Assembly: GCF_014202975.1 (NCBI RefSeq)
Contig: NZ_JACHHZ010000005.1
Span: 434,001-498,000, forward strand
Origin: Povalibacter uvarum
GTDB taxonomy: Bacteria; Pseudomonadota; Gammaproteobacteria; Steroidobacterales; Steroidobacteraceae
Direction of reading: 5' to 3'
Length of the DNA: 64,000 bases
Shown: positions 34,712 to 44,700 of the stretch, in pieces
Position numbering within the stretch: the first letter of the stretch is position 1
Layout of the letters: the number at the start of each line of letters is the position of its first letter
Position numbers and translations under genes: made by a program
Notes under the pieces: model-generated
What the model was told of the DNA's origin: nothing
The model's input: only the letters and a program-made list of their open reading frames with translations
Databases searched by the model: none

Positions 34712-35374
34712 ATGGCGGCAAGACGCAAGAACACCAAAAGCCCGACGGATACGGGGCCGGCACGGGTTGTGCTCCCGGCAGGTACGCGACAGTCGCGTGG
34801 CCGTGCGCGGCGCAAAGCCGTATTGCAGGCGGCCCGACGGCTGTTCGCGCAATCCGGTTTCAAGGGCACGAGCCTGATGAGCGTCGCGAAGGAGGCGGGC
34901 ATCACCGATGCCGGCCTGCTGTATCACTTCCCGACGAAGATCGATCTGCTGCTGGCAGTGATCGAAGAGGGCGATCGCGAGCAGGATCTGGCGCTAAGCC
35001 GCGTTCCCGACGATTCAGGCATGGCGCTCATCGAACGCATGGCGACGTTCGGCGCGGACCTCGAGGATGATCCCGTGTTGACGGCTCTGGACGTAACGCT
35101 GTCGGCGGAGCACTTGCAGGACGAGTCGGCGGTCAACCGATACTTTCGCGAACGCTATCAGCGTTTCCGTCGCCAGATCGCCAATGCGTTTACCGATGCG
35201 CGCGACAAGGGAGTCCTCTCGAAAGCGACGGATCCCAAGACGGAGGCCGAGCTCATGATCGCGGTCCTCGACGGCCTGCGGCTGCAGTGGATTCTTAGCG
35301 GGGGCAAGGTGTCGATGGCGACCGGAATGCGTCGCTACGTGCAGAGCGTCTTCGAGCGACTGAAGGTTCGCTGA
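34712..35374 (+). CDS. TetR-family transcriptional regulator
   Basis: About 220 residues. The N-terminal HTH spans RKAVLQAARRLFAQSGFKGTSLMSVAKEAGITDAGLLYHFPTK, in the usual TetR order. The C-terminal part is all-helical and ligand-binding. The frame extends to an ATG at 34679, which would add 11 residues. I prefer the ATG at 34712 because the earlier one lies close to the operator and promoter region, but neither has a good ribosome site. It probably represses the divergent receptor-sulfatase unit. Confidence 0.9.
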   Translation: MAARRKNTKSPTDTGPARVVLPAGTRQSRGRARRKAVLQAARRLFAQSGFKGTSLMSVAKEAGITDAGLLYHFPTKIDLLLAVIEEGDREQDLALSRVPDDSGMALIERMATFGADLEDDPVLTALDVTLSAEHLQDESAVNRYFRERYQRFRRQIANAFTDARDKGVLSKATDPKTEAELMIAVLDGLRLQWILSGGKVSMATGMRRYVQSVFERLKVR

Positions 35375-35424
35375 CTCCGTCGAGTCAGCCGCTTCCGTGC
35401 GGTGGTGTATTCCCCGATGCGAAT

Positions 35425-35468
35425 CGTGAACCCGGCGCGCATGCTCCGCGCGCACGGGATGGTTCACG
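35425..35468. other. Stable hairpin just before the YidB-like gene
   Basis: CGTGAACC (35425-35432) pairs with GGTTCACG (35461-35468), and GCGCG/CGCGC pair inside. The hairpin ends a few bases before the GGAG ribosome site of the ATG at 35482. It could be a terminator of the TetR gene or a 5' leader structure affecting translation of the next gene. Confidence 0.45.
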
Positions 35469-35481
35469 CGGAGATGAAGTC

Positions 35482-35892
35482 ATGGGTCTACTCGATCAGG
35501 TCGTCGGCGCTGCGCTCGGCGGGGGCGCGGGTGCCAAGGGCGGCGGTCTCAACGCCGTGTTGTTGCAGCAGTTGATCGGGATGCTCAGCAAACCCGGCGC
35601 GCTCAACAACCTCATGGCTGCATTCCAGCAGCAAGGGCTCGGCAACATCCTGCAATCGTGGCTGGGCACCGGAGCGAATTTGCCGATTTCGCCGTCGCAG
35701 GTGCAGCAGGTGTTCGGCGACGGGGCGTTGTCCGCGCTCGCCAAGGGTGCCGGCATCGGCGTTCCGGAAACCGCCAACGCGCTTTCCGGCTTGCTGCCGC
35801 AGGTGGTCGACAAGATCTCGCCGGGCGGCAAAGCACCGTCCGCGAACGACCTGGGTGGCTTGCTCGCCTCGGTCGGTAAACTTCTGGGATAG
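35482..35892 (+). CDS. YidB/DUF937-family protein
   Basis: A 136-residue protein beginning MGLLDQVVGAAL, followed by Gly-rich segments (GGGAGAKGGG) and a conserved helical region ending LGGLLASVGKLLG. This matches the YidB/DUF937 family, whose function is not established. No signal peptide or membrane helix. It converges on the esterase gene with a two-base gap. Confidence 0.8.
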   Translation: MGLLDQVVGAALGGGAGAKGGGLNAVLLQQLIGMLSKPGALNNLMAAFQQQGLGNILQSWLGTGANLPISPSQVQQVFGDGALSALAKGAGIGVPETANALSGLLPQVVDKISPGGKAPSANDLGGLLASVGKLLG

Positions 35893-35894
35893 CT

Positions 35895-36884
35895 TCAGCC
35901 AAGCTGATCGCGAAGCCACTGGGACGTTTCAGCGAGCGCACGGTCGCTGACAGCCGCGATGGAAACGGCTTCGAGAAAGCTGTGTGATGCACCGCTGTAG
36001 ATCGCGCTATGCGCGGGAACGCCTGCGGCTCTGAGTTTTGCCGTCAGCGCAACACTTTGCTCGGCCAGGACATCCAGCTCCGCAATCGCAAGAAAGGCCG
36101 GCGGCAGTCCCGAGACATCGGCGCGCAGCGGACACGCCAGAGGATTGTCAATGTCAGTCGCGTCGCGAAGATAGTTGAGCCAGAACTGTTCCATCTCCGC
36201 GGCCTCCAGCATCGCGCCCGGCGCTCCGAGCCGACTCGCTGCGAGGTCGGAGATGCTGCGATCGAACGCGCCGTAGTTCAGCACCATCGCTCGCACCGCA
36301 TCGTCATCGCCGGTGTCCCGCAGTGACAGGCAGGTGGCGAGAGAAAGATTCGCGCCCGCGGAATCTCCACCGATTGCAATTCGTGCCGCATCGATATCGA
36401 TATCCTGCGCATGCTGTCGAAGCCAGCGAACGACGTCGACACTTTCATGGAGTGCACGCGGAAATTTCGACTCTGGCGATAGCGAGTAATCGACACCGAT
36501 CACAACGATGTCGGCGCGCGCCGCATATTCGCGCATCAAGCGGTCGTGAGTGTCGATGCTGAACAAGGTCCAGCCGCCGCCGTGCAGATAAACCATGGCG
36601 GGCTTGCCTGGGGCAGGTGATGGATCATGTATCCGCACGCGCACGGTTGCTTCGCGCGTCGGCACCTGAAGCTCGCTTCGGCGATGCATGGCCGGTCCGC
36701 CGGCGGTCCAGGGGGCGCGCACTTCTTCAGCGATCCGTCGCCGTTGCGGTGGCGGAAGGTCAGCGAAATCAGGGTATCGACTGAATCCCGCGCCCACGGC
36801 TGCATTGAAGCGGCCGACCTCGGGGTCGAGCAGCGTCTGCGGTACGGCATCCTTCCCTGTGGCGCTCAAGTTCGGGGGCTCCAT
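35895..36884 (-). CDS. HSL-type alpha/beta hydrolase (esterase)
   Basis: A hormone-sensitive-lipase family esterase of about 329 residues. Oxyanion motif YLHGGGWTLFS, nucleophile GGDSAGANLS, acid region AELDVLAEQ and His in SGASHSFLE are in order. No signal peptide, so it is cytosolic and likely cleaves short-chain acyl esters. The frame runs upstream to 37244, but that part is antisense to the AraC gene and lacks family sequence. The ATG at 36884 is the last start before the conserved region and is divergent from the AraC gene. Confidence 0.85.
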   Translation of the reverse strand: MEPPNLSATGKDAVPQTLLDPEVGRFNAAVGAGFSRYPDFADLPPPQRRRIAEEVRAPWTAGGPAMHRRSELQVPTREATVRVRIHDPSPAPGKPAMVYLHGGGWTLFSIDTHDRLMREYAARADIVVIGVDYSLSPESKFPRALHESVDVVRWLRQHAQDIDIDAARIAIGGDSAGANLSLATCLSLRDTGDDDAVRAMVLNYGAFDRSISDLAASRLGAPGAMLEAAEMEQFWLNYLRDATDIDNPLACPLRADVSGLPPAFLAIAELDVLAEQSVALTAKLRAAGVPAHSAIYSGASHSFLEAVSIAAVSDRALAETSQWLRDQLG

Positions 36885-36953
36885 TCGCGGCGGTTCGAAT
36901 CTGTGATATGAGTGAAAAAATCTACTGACCTCACCCCGCGGGTGCCGTCGCCG

Positions 36954-37796
36954 ATGGAACAACAATCGTCTCGTCCGGGCCAGATCCGGAAAGCGCCAGG
37001 CGCTCCGGAACGCAGCACTCGCGGCATCGACTACCAGGATGTGCCGAGGCCGGTCGCCGGTCTCGCCGATGAATATCCTGGAGGATTCGTCGATCCGCGG
37101 CACTCGCACAAGCGGGCACAGTTCCTCTACGCGATCACTGGCGTTACACAGGTAACGACGGATCATTCGAGCTTCGTTGTCCCGCCGCAGCGCGCAGTAT
37201 GGATTCCTGGCGGCGTTGCGCACGAAGTCCACTGCCGTGGCCATGTTTCCGTGCGCACGCTCTATATCGATCCGCGTGCACGGCCGGATCTGTCGGACAC
37301 CTGTCGCGTGCTCGAAGTGTCCGATTTACTGCGCGAGCTCATCCTGGAAGCGACACGCATGCCGGTCGAGTACGACGTGAACGGCCGCGATGGTCGCGTC
37401 ATGGCCTTGATTCTCGATGAAATTGCAGCAGCCCCCAGCGTGCCGCTGCACGTTGCCATGCCGCAGGATCCGCGATTGACACGAGTGTGTCGCGCGATTC
37501 TCGCCGATCCCGCGCACGCCGATACGCTCGACGACTGGGCGCGCGTCGCCGGTGTGGGACGTCGCACTTTCACGCGGATGTTTCGCCGGGAAACGCGCAT
37601 GAGCTTCGCGGCATGGCGTCAGCACGTGCGGTTGATGGAAGCGCTGTCCCGGCTGGCGACTGGCGAGGCGGTCACGGCTGTGGCGCTCGATGTCGGTTAC
37701 AACAGCCCCAGTGCTTTCACAGCAATGTTTCGCAAGGCGTTCGGTGCCGCGCCGACCCGGTACATCAAGGAAAGCGCGTCACACACAGCGGAGTGA
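36954..37796 (+). CDS. AraC-family regulator with cupin sensor
   Basis: The N-terminal cupin domain (PRHSHKRAQFLYAITGVTQVTT, VPPQRAVWIPGGVAHEV) probably binds an effector. The C-terminal double HTH includes LDDWARVAGVGRRTFTRMFRRET and VTAVALDVGYNSPSAFTAMFRKAFG. About 280 residues from the ATG at 36954. The frame extends to a GTG at 36912, which would leave only 27 bp to the divergent esterase. It may regulate the esterase. A palindrome follows the stop. Confidence 0.87.
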   Translation: MEQQSSRPGQIRKAPGAPERSTRGIDYQDVPRPVAGLADEYPGGFVDPRHSHKRAQFLYAITGVTQVTTDHSSFVVPPQRAVWIPGGVAHEVHCRGHVSVRTLYIDPRARPDLSDTCRVLEVSDLLRELILEATRMPVEYDVNGRDGRVMALILDEIAAAPSVPLHVAMPQDPRLTRVCRAILADPAHADTLDDWARVAGVGRRTFTRMFRRETRMSFAAWRQHVRLMEALSRLATGEAVTAVALDVGYNSPSAFTAMFRKAFGAAPTRYIKESASHTAE

Positions 37797-38097
37797 CGCG
37801 ACGAGGCAACGACCGATCCGGTCGTTGCTGCATTCAGGTTGTGCATGACCTCGTCCTCCCGCCTCAGCGCGGTGCGCAGGCCGTCCGTTCCGCACAACAG
37901 CCACGACCCGGTGGCCCGATCTCAATAGAGATCGACCCTGCCACATCGGCGAACGACCAGCCCCCGGGCGCAAGCTTTTGTCCTACGTCCATAGAGCCGG
38001 CCGCTCGAAGCATCGATCGGAACCGGTCGTGGCGGTTGATACATGTCGGCCGACCACACTGGCGCCACGGGGCAACGCTGAATAGATCGAGGGGACC
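37797..38097. other. Intergenic region between AraC and TonB receptor
   Basis: A 301-bp gap. It has a perfect 9-bp inverted repeat GCAACGACC/GGTCGTTGC (37806-37828), probably ending the AraC transcript or serving as an operator. A second hairpin CGATCTC/GAGATCG lies at 37917-37934. No gene is recognisable. Confidence 0.5.
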
Positions 38098-40323
38098 ATG
38101 CGTCACAACACACTGCGAACCATCATCAGATCCACTCTCTGCCTGGCGGCTGGCTCCGCCGGCCTCGCGGCATCCGGCGTAATGGCGGCGGAGAACCTGA
38201 AGGACGACGTGCTCGTCGAAGTCATCGTGACGGCGAACAAGCGTGCGCAGGAACTGCGGGACGTCGCCGGATCGGTGAGCGCCTACACAGGCGATCAGCT
38301 CAAGGAGCTGGGTGCGCAGAGCCTCTCCGACTACATCACGCGCCTGCCGGGTGTCGTCTTCAACGACTATCAGCCGGGCGTTTCCGAAGTCGTGATCCGC
38401 GGCATTTCAGGCACGACCTATCACGAGCAGGGCCAGGCCGTGGTGGGTTACTACATCAACGAAATTCCCCTGAGCGAGCCGGGCTGGCCGATCGTCATCC
38501 CGGACGTGGACACGTTCGATCTCGAACGCGTCGAAGTGTTGCGCGGCCCGCAGGGCACGCTGTTCGGTTCGGCGTCTCTCGGCGGTCTCGTGAACTACAT
38601 CGTGAAGGAAGCGGACACCGAAGGCTTCGACGCAGCCGTCCAGACGTCCGCGTCACAGACGCATGAGTCCGACGACTTCAACTACGGCATCAAGGGCATG
38701 GTCAACGTGCCGCTGTCGGACACGTTCGCCGTGCGTGTTGTCGGTCTAGAGCGCCGCGACGCAGGCTTCGCGGACAACGTTCGCACGGGCCAGGACGACT
38801 CGAACGATCTGACGACGCGCGGCGCGCGCTTGTCGGCGGTCTTCGAGCCGAGCGATGCAACGAAGCTGTCGTGGCTCACGCTCTACCAGAAGACGGATCT
38901 GGAAGATCAGACGTATGTGACGATGCCGACACTGACGCGCGATACCTATGTCGCCGAGCCGCACAAGACCGAGATGCTGGTGAACAGCCTCCGGCTCGAT
39001 CAGGACCTGAGCTTCGGTTCGCTCACGATGCTGGGCGCGCTCGCGAACAAGGAAAGCGATCTGATCTTCGACTACACGCGCGATTTCCCGACCGGCATTC
39101 TCGGCAGCGGGCTGGGTACGCCGGTCTATGGCATCGGCGAAGCGGAGTCCGAGTCGAAGAGCATCGAAGTGCGCATCGCGTCGCCCGGCGACAGCAAGAT
39201 CGGGTGGGTGATCGGCGCGATGTATCTCGAAAGCACGAAGGATTCGCTCGACAGCATGCACCAGGACGGCTTCGCGGGTTTCCTCGATGACGAAGGATTC
39301 GACGGCGACGCACTCGCGCCCGGCGACAACCAGGATCGCTACTTCGTGCATCGCAAGGACGAAGAAATGGCGCTGTTTGGTGAAGTGACGTTCAGCTTCA
39401 CGGATACGGTGTCGCTGACGGCCGGCGGGCGACTCTTCGAAGCGAAGAGCGACAACAACATCGGCCGTCTGCCGCAGGCGGTGTTCGGAGCGGAGGGAAT
39501 CGAGGCTTCGCCGGGTTACTCCTACAGCGAAGACAAGAAGGATGATGGCTTCACTCCAAAGGTGACGCTGTCGTGGAAGCCGAACGAAGACTTCATGGGC
39601 TACGCGTCCTATTCCGAAGGTTTCCGCGTCGGCGGCGCCAACCCGAATCCTCCGGGCCTCACGCCTTCGCAGCTCACGTACGACAGCGACTCGGTGCAGA
39701 ACTACGAAATCGGCGTGCGCTCGACGCTCGTCGGCGGCGGCTTGCTCGTCGATGCCACTGCGTTCCACATCAAGTGGGACGATATCCAGGTTCGTCTGTT
39801 CGGGCCCGCACCGACGTACTACGCCTATGTATCGAACGCAGGCGGCGCCGAAGTGGATGGCGTCGAACTGTCGACGACCGTTCGCGCCGGCCAGGTGTTC
39901 GAGTGGCAGGCGAACGTGTCGTGGATCGACGCAGAAGTCACGGCATTCGTGCCTGACTCGTTTGCGCCGAACGGCGGTTACCCGATCGGCACGACGTTGC
40001 CGGGTTCGTCGGAATGGACGGTGTCCAACACGATCTCGCTCACCTTCGACGACGTGTTCCTGAGCCCGCAGTTCGTTCTGGCGCACCGGTACCTGTCCGA
40101 AGCGCCCGTGGCCTTCGCGAACGTGAGCGAAAAGGGTGACTATCACCTCGTCGATCTGCGTGCGAGCACGCGGTTCGGTGACTCGGTCATGGTGACCGCG
40201 TTCGTGAACAACGTGTTCGACGAGTACGGCATCCTCAACTGGCCGTTCGGCGACTTCGGCGTGCCGCTCGCGTCGGTGACGCGCCCGCGGACGATCGGGG
40301 TGAGCCTGGACTGGTCGTTCTGA
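38098..40323 (+). CDS. TonB-dependent receptor
   Basis: 741 residues. The signal peptide ends ASGVMAAE; TonB-box region DVLVEVIVTANKRAQELRDV; plug motif DLERVEVLRGPQGTLFGSAS; barrel ends RTIGVSLDWSF. The start at 38098 is preceded by GAGGGG. It is flanked by the AraC gene and, convergently, by an M20 peptidase and a beta-propeller amidohydrolase, so the ligand is not obvious. A rho-independent terminator follows. Confidence 0.93.
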   Translation: MRHNTLRTIIRSTLCLAAGSAGLAASGVMAAENLKDDVLVEVIVTANKRAQELRDVAGSVSAYTGDQLKELGAQSLSDYITRLPGVVFNDYQPGVSEVVIRGISGTTYHEQGQAVVGYYINEIPLSEPGWPIVIPDVDTFDLERVEVLRGPQGTLFGSASLGGLVNYIVKEADTEGFDAAVQTSASQTHESDDFNYGIKGMVNVPLSDTFAVRVVGLERRDAGFADNVRTGQDDSNDLTTRGARLSAVFEPSDATKLSWLTLYQKTDLEDQTYVTMPTLTRDTYVAEPHKTEMLVNSLRLDQDLSFGSLTMLGALANKESDLIFDYTRDFPTGILGSGLGTPVYGIGEAESESKSIEVRIASPGDSKIGWVIGAMYLESTKDSLDSMHQDGFAGFLDDEGFDGDALAPGDNQDRYFVHRKDEEMALFGEVTFSFTDTVSLTAGGRLFEAKSDNNIGRLPQAVFGAEGIEASPGYSYSEDKKDDGFTPKVTLSWKPNEDFMGYASYSEGFRVGGANPNPPGLTPSQLTYDSDSVQNYEIGVRSTLVGGGLLVDATAFHIKWDDIQVRLFGPAPTYYAYVSNAGGAEVDGVELSTTVRAGQVFEWQANVSWIDAEVTAFVPDSFAPNGGYPIGTTLPGSSEWTVSNTISLTFDDVFLSPQFVLAHRYLSEAPVAFANVSEKGDYHLVDLRASTRFGDSVMVTAFVNNVFDEYGILNWPFGDFGVPLASVTRPRTIGVSLDWSF

Positions 40324-40329
40324 AGAAGT

Positions 40330-40370
40330 GGATGGCGGATAGCGGATAGCGGATAGCGGATGGCGGATAG
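40330..40370. repeat. Heptamer tandem repeat GGATAGC
   Basis: Six consecutive copies of ggat(a/g)gc, the last partial, run from 40330 to 40370, just after the TonB receptor stop. The final copies also form the left arm of the terminator. Such a tract can vary in copy number by slippage. Confidence 0.85.
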
Positions 40371-40391
40371 TGATCGGGACTATCCGCTTTT
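40363..40391 (+). terminator. Rho-independent terminator
   Basis: GCGGATAGT (40363-40371), loop GATCGGG, ACTATCCGC (40379-40387), then TTTT. This perfect 9-bp stem with a U-run ends the TonB receptor transcript. Its left arm is built from the heptamer repeat. Confidence 0.8.
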
Positions 40392-40397
40392 CCTTGT

Positions 40398-40516
40398 TGT
40401 GGGTCCGGCTTTAGCCGGACGTCATCGCCGTAGGCGATCCGGCGCCTCCGTCACTCCCGCGCACGCGGGAGTCCATCTGGATCAAAGGCATGGATTCCCG
40501 CTTTCGCGGGAATGAC
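40398..40516. repeat. Compound repeat: two small hairpins plus paired REP
   Basis: In order: GTCCGGC/GCCGGAC (40403-40420, loop TTTA), ATCGCC/GGCGAT (40424-40438), then two REP hairpins (40450-40474 and 40491-40516). The same three-part order recurs at 54959-55068. It lies between convergent genes. Confidence 0.85.
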
Positions 40517-40520
40517 GAAC

Positions 40521-41717
40521 TCAACCGAGCAGCTTCGCGATCAGCTCCCGGTAGATCCCCAGCCCCGTCCCGATCAGCTCATCCGGAAAATCATAGTCAG
40601 GGCTGTGCAGCGCAGGTGCGTCGACGCCAGCGCCCAATCCAAACATCGCGCCCTTCGACACCTGCGTGAAGAGTCCAAAATCCTCGGACCAACGGAAGGG
40701 CTGCGGAAGACGCTGCGAGTGGAGGCCCAGCGATTCGGCTGCCGCGACGATCAATCGAACGGCTTCCGGATCATTCATCGTCGCGGCGAAGTCGTCGTGC
40801 CACTGCACATCGAGTGAGAGATTCGCCGCCTTCGCGGCCTGCGTGACCATCGCGACTGCACGAGTCTTCAGTGACTGCAGATCCGAATCCTTCGCTGCGC
40901 GCAACGTCGCAAGAACCTCTGCAACGCCCGGCGCGATCCCAAACGATCGCTCGCCCAGCGTCGCGTGCGTCAGTGTGACCAGGCGGAACTGATCGATGTC
41001 CGATGTATCCCCGAGCGACGGGAGTTCACCCAGCAAGCTTGCGACGGCGGACGCCGGGCTCACGCCGAGTTCGGGCTGCGAAGCGTGCGAGGTGCGGCCT
41101 TCCAGTCGCGCAGCCATGCCGACCGATGCCATCGCGAATGTCCCTTCGCGTGTCAGCACCTGGTGCAATGGGTAGCCCGGCATGTTGTGAATCGCGAAGC
41201 AGTAGTCCGGGGCAATCGCCGCAAAGCGTGGATCGCGACGGATTGCGGCCGCGCCATCTCCAGTCTCCTCCGCGGGTTGAAAGAGCAGAACAACCCGACC
41301 GCGCGCGAGCGGTGACCGCACCAGCAGCGGTGCAATGGCCGCGACCATCGTCATGTGCCCGTCATGGCCGCACTTGTGCGAGACATGCGCATGCTGCGAG
41401 CGATGTCCGAAGTCGTTGGGTTCGTCGATCGGCAGCGCATCGAGCTCGCTGCGGAACAACACCGTCGGTCCTGGCGCTGCCCCCCGATAGATGGCCGCAA
41501 CGCCCGTGCCGCCCAGTCCTGTGATCACTTCGTCGGGCCGATGATCGCGAACGAAATCGACGATGGCGCGCGCCGTACCCGTCTCACGGTTGGAGATCTC
41601 GGGTTGTCGATGCAGCTGATGTCTCAGCGCGACGGCATCGCGAACGATGGAGGTGTCGACGGCCATGGGCATCTCGTCAGGCGGGTTTGACGCGGAGTAT
41701 GACGCGGAATCGATCAT
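40521..41717 (-). CDS. M20-family amidohydrolase/peptidase
   Basis: A metal-dependent amidohydrolase of 398 residues (hippurate hydrolase/IAA-amino-acid hydrolase type). Metal motifs: HKCGHDGH, QPAEETGDG (catalytic Glu plus ligand) and a late His in ALHSPDYDFPD. No signal peptide, so it is cytosolic. Its ATG overlaps the upstream amidohydrolase stop (ATGA), so both are probably co-translated. It may hydrolyse N-acyl amino acids or dipeptides released by that enzyme. Confidence 0.9.
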   Translation of the reverse strand: MIDSASYSASNPPDEMPMAVDTSIVRDAVALRHQLHRQPEISNRETGTARAIVDFVRDHRPDEVITGLGGTGVAAIYRGAAPGPTVLFRSELDALPIDEPNDFGHRSQHAHVSHKCGHDGHMTMVAAIAPLLVRSPLARGRVVLLFQPAEETGDGAAAIRRDPRFAAIAPDYCFAIHNMPGYPLHQVLTREGTFAMASVGMAARLEGRTSHASQPELGVSPASAVASLLGELPSLGDTSDIDQFRLVTLTHATLGERSFGIAPGVAEVLATLRAAKDSDLQSLKTRAVAMVTQAAKAANLSLDVQWHDDFAATMNDPEAVRLIVAAAESLGLHSQRLPQPFRWSEDFGLFTQVSKGAMFGLGAGVDAPALHSPDYDFPDELIGTGLGIYRELIAKLLG

Positions 41718-44700
41718 GGCCGGTCATTGCTGAACCACAAAGCAGGCAACGCGCGCTCGCGCGGCCAGACTTCTTTCAGTGTATCCGCGTCGTAGAGCCG
41801 GCCGTTCTTCATGACCTGTCGCAGCGACAGAGTGTTGCGGATGTCTTCGAGCGGATTGTGCTCGAGGATCAGGAGATCCGCGAACTTGCCCGGCTCGAGG
41901 CTGCCGATCTCGTTCGAGCGACCGATGATGTCGGCACTCTGCATCGTTGCGGCCCGCAGGAGTTCTTTCGGGGTCAGACCGCCGGAGGCCAGTGCCTGCA
42001 ATTCCCAGTGATAGCCGAGTCCCTGGAACTGCCCATGGCTGCCGACGCCGATGCGTCCGCCGGCACGCATGATCCTTGCGGCGCCTTCGGCGAGCTGCGG
42101 ATAGATCTGATCGCTGTCGCGGAACCAGATGGCGCGGCGCGTGCGTGCGTCGATGACATCCGGCGGCATGAAGCGGCGGATCTTCGGATCGTCCGCCGGA
42201 GCCTGTGTCATGAAGAAGTGGTCTTCAGCGAAAGGTCCGCCATAGGCCACGAGTGCCGTGATCGTGTAGCCGATCCCGCTGCGCGCAAACAGCTGAACGA
42301 CATCCTCGTAGAGCGGCACGGTCGGCAACGCATGCTCGTTGCCTGCGAACCCGTCGAGTGCATGTGTCAGATCGAGTTTGAAATCCAGCGCGCCCTCGGT
42401 GGTAGGCATCATGCCGAGCTCCGCGGCAGCAGCGACGACGAACTGTCGTTCGCGACGATTGCCGATGGCGTACGACTTGAGATTTCGCGTGCCGTAGAAA
42501 TCTCGATAGCGCGTCAACAGGTCACGGGCCTCCTGCATTGATTTCAGCCGGTTGTCGGAAAACATCCCCGGCCCGGTGGAATGAGCGCGCGGTCCCGGCA
42601 TGAGGCCGGCTTCGATCATGTCCTCGTAGACGAACATGTCGCTGGTGAACGGCTGCACGTCCAGTCCGGTCGTGACTCCATAGGCGAGGTTCGCCAGGAA
42701 GCTCCAGTTCTGCAGATCCAGTACACCGCGCCGGATTTCGAACCAGTGGGCGTGCGTATCGACGAAGCCTGGGACGATGAAGCGCCCCGTGACGTCGCGA
42801 ATCGTCGCGGCGGCTGGAATCGAGACGGTACCCTGCGCGCCAATGGCTGCGATGCGGTTGTTCTCGATCACGACATCCGCGTTCTCGATCACCTCATCGC
42901 CCTTCATGGTGATCGCGGTTGCCCCTCGAAGCACTACGGTTCCGCCAGGAACGTCTCGCGGCAACTCGACTTGCGCGACGAACTGCTGCGGCTCGCTCTT
43001 CGGCGGCGAGGTCGGAGCCTGCGATTCGCCAACGCTCTGCGGCTGATCGAAGGTGATCTGTTCGAACGGCAGGCGGAAGAATGTGGAACCCAGTGACCAT
43101 GTCACCGTCTTGCCGCCATCGGCCCAGGCAAAGTAGTCGGCACCGAACTGCGTAACGCGCTTGTGGGGAACACTTGGCTGCGCGAGGTTGACGGAGAAGT
43201 CCGTATCACCGGTCTGCGGCACGGCGATGAGATGCAAGTGTGAGCCGAGGCGGGCAAGCGCCCACTTACCGTCGGGACTGAGCTGCGCGTCGAGTGCATT
43301 CACCGGATCGGGCTGCACGCGTTGTCCAAGTCCTTTGACTTGCACATGGGTTCGACGATCGCTGCCGTCGAGCCGCACCGATTGCAGTCCCCCATCGGAA
43401 TAGAAGAACACGCGCTGCGTATCGGAAGTCAGGTGCAGGCTGCGTGCGCCTGATGCGTGAGAGATCAGCGCAACGTCACCACCGCCGGTGGGGATGCGCA
43501 CGATATCGGCAACGCGGCCGGGCGAGAGGTCAGTCAGGGTGCGCGTGCGCGCGTAGTTGCTGGAACGCAGCGCAAAGACGCTCTTCCCATCGGCAGCGAA
43601 CAAGGGATCGCTGTAATAGCCCGCAACGGTCGTCAGGCGCTGAGGTGAGCCACCGCCGTCCGCTCGCGCCTTCCAGATGTGACCCCCATTCGCGGACCAC
43701 GTGACATACGTGATCCATCGCCCATCCTGCGACCAGGAAGGATGGAACTCAGCATCGTTGCTGCGAGTAAGCCGCTTCGGCGCCGCGCCGTCGCGCAAAG
43801 GCATGACGTAGAGCTGGCCGAGTGCGGAAAGAACGAGCGTCTTGCCGTCGGGCGACTGACGTGGCGTTTGAACGACGCGAGCGCGAACGGGACCCGTCGG
43901 CGTCGTTTGTTGACCGCGAAGATCGGGGCCGATGTCGAGTTTGACACGCGCGGTGAAGGGGACTTCCGCAGCCGTGCCGCTGTCGACAGCGATGCGCCGG
44001 ATCTTCCCGCCGTACGCGATCAGGATCGCCTGGCCATCGGGCGTGAAGTCGTAGCCCGGCATCAGGTCGCGGGACGTCATTGCTTCCTGCTCGTCGCGCT
44101 GCACCGGATAAGCGAGCCAACGATCTTCGCCGGTGTCGAGATTCCTCAGGCGCAGACCCGTCTTGCCCTCGAAGCGCGTCGCGTAGGCAAGCACCTTGCC
44201 GTCATGCGAAACGACCGGGCGCATGGCGCTGCCGGGCGCGGAGATGAGCGTCTCTTCCGTGTTGCTGCGCAGGTCGCGCCGCAGGATGCTCCACATGGGC
44301 AATTCTGCGTTGTACTCGAAGCCACCGAGTTTCTGTGAGTAGTAGAGGTAGCGACCATCGGGAGACGGTGCGGCTCCCATGGCGTTGGGGCGCACATCGA
44401 CGGGCGATGCGGCGTGCATGTCGCCGCCGCCACCCTTGGCGCCGGCTCCATTCGCGCGCGTGATCTGCACACCGCTGCCGCCCTGCACGTGATACATCCA
44501 CAATTCGAAGATGCCGTAGCTCGGAATGGATCGGGCCACGTAAACGTACTGACCGTCCGGCGACCAGGCGGGCGACACGAACGTGCGATCGTCTTCGTCG
44601 CGAGTGAGTTGCTGCGCCGAAGAGCCGTCCGCGTTTGCAATCCAGAGGTTCTCACTGCCCGAGCGGTCCGAGAGGAAAGCGATCTTCCTGCCATCCGGCG

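Noticed and set aside
36885-37244. N-terminal extension of the HSL esterase
   Set aside because: That part is antisense to the AraC gene and has no hydrolase sequence.
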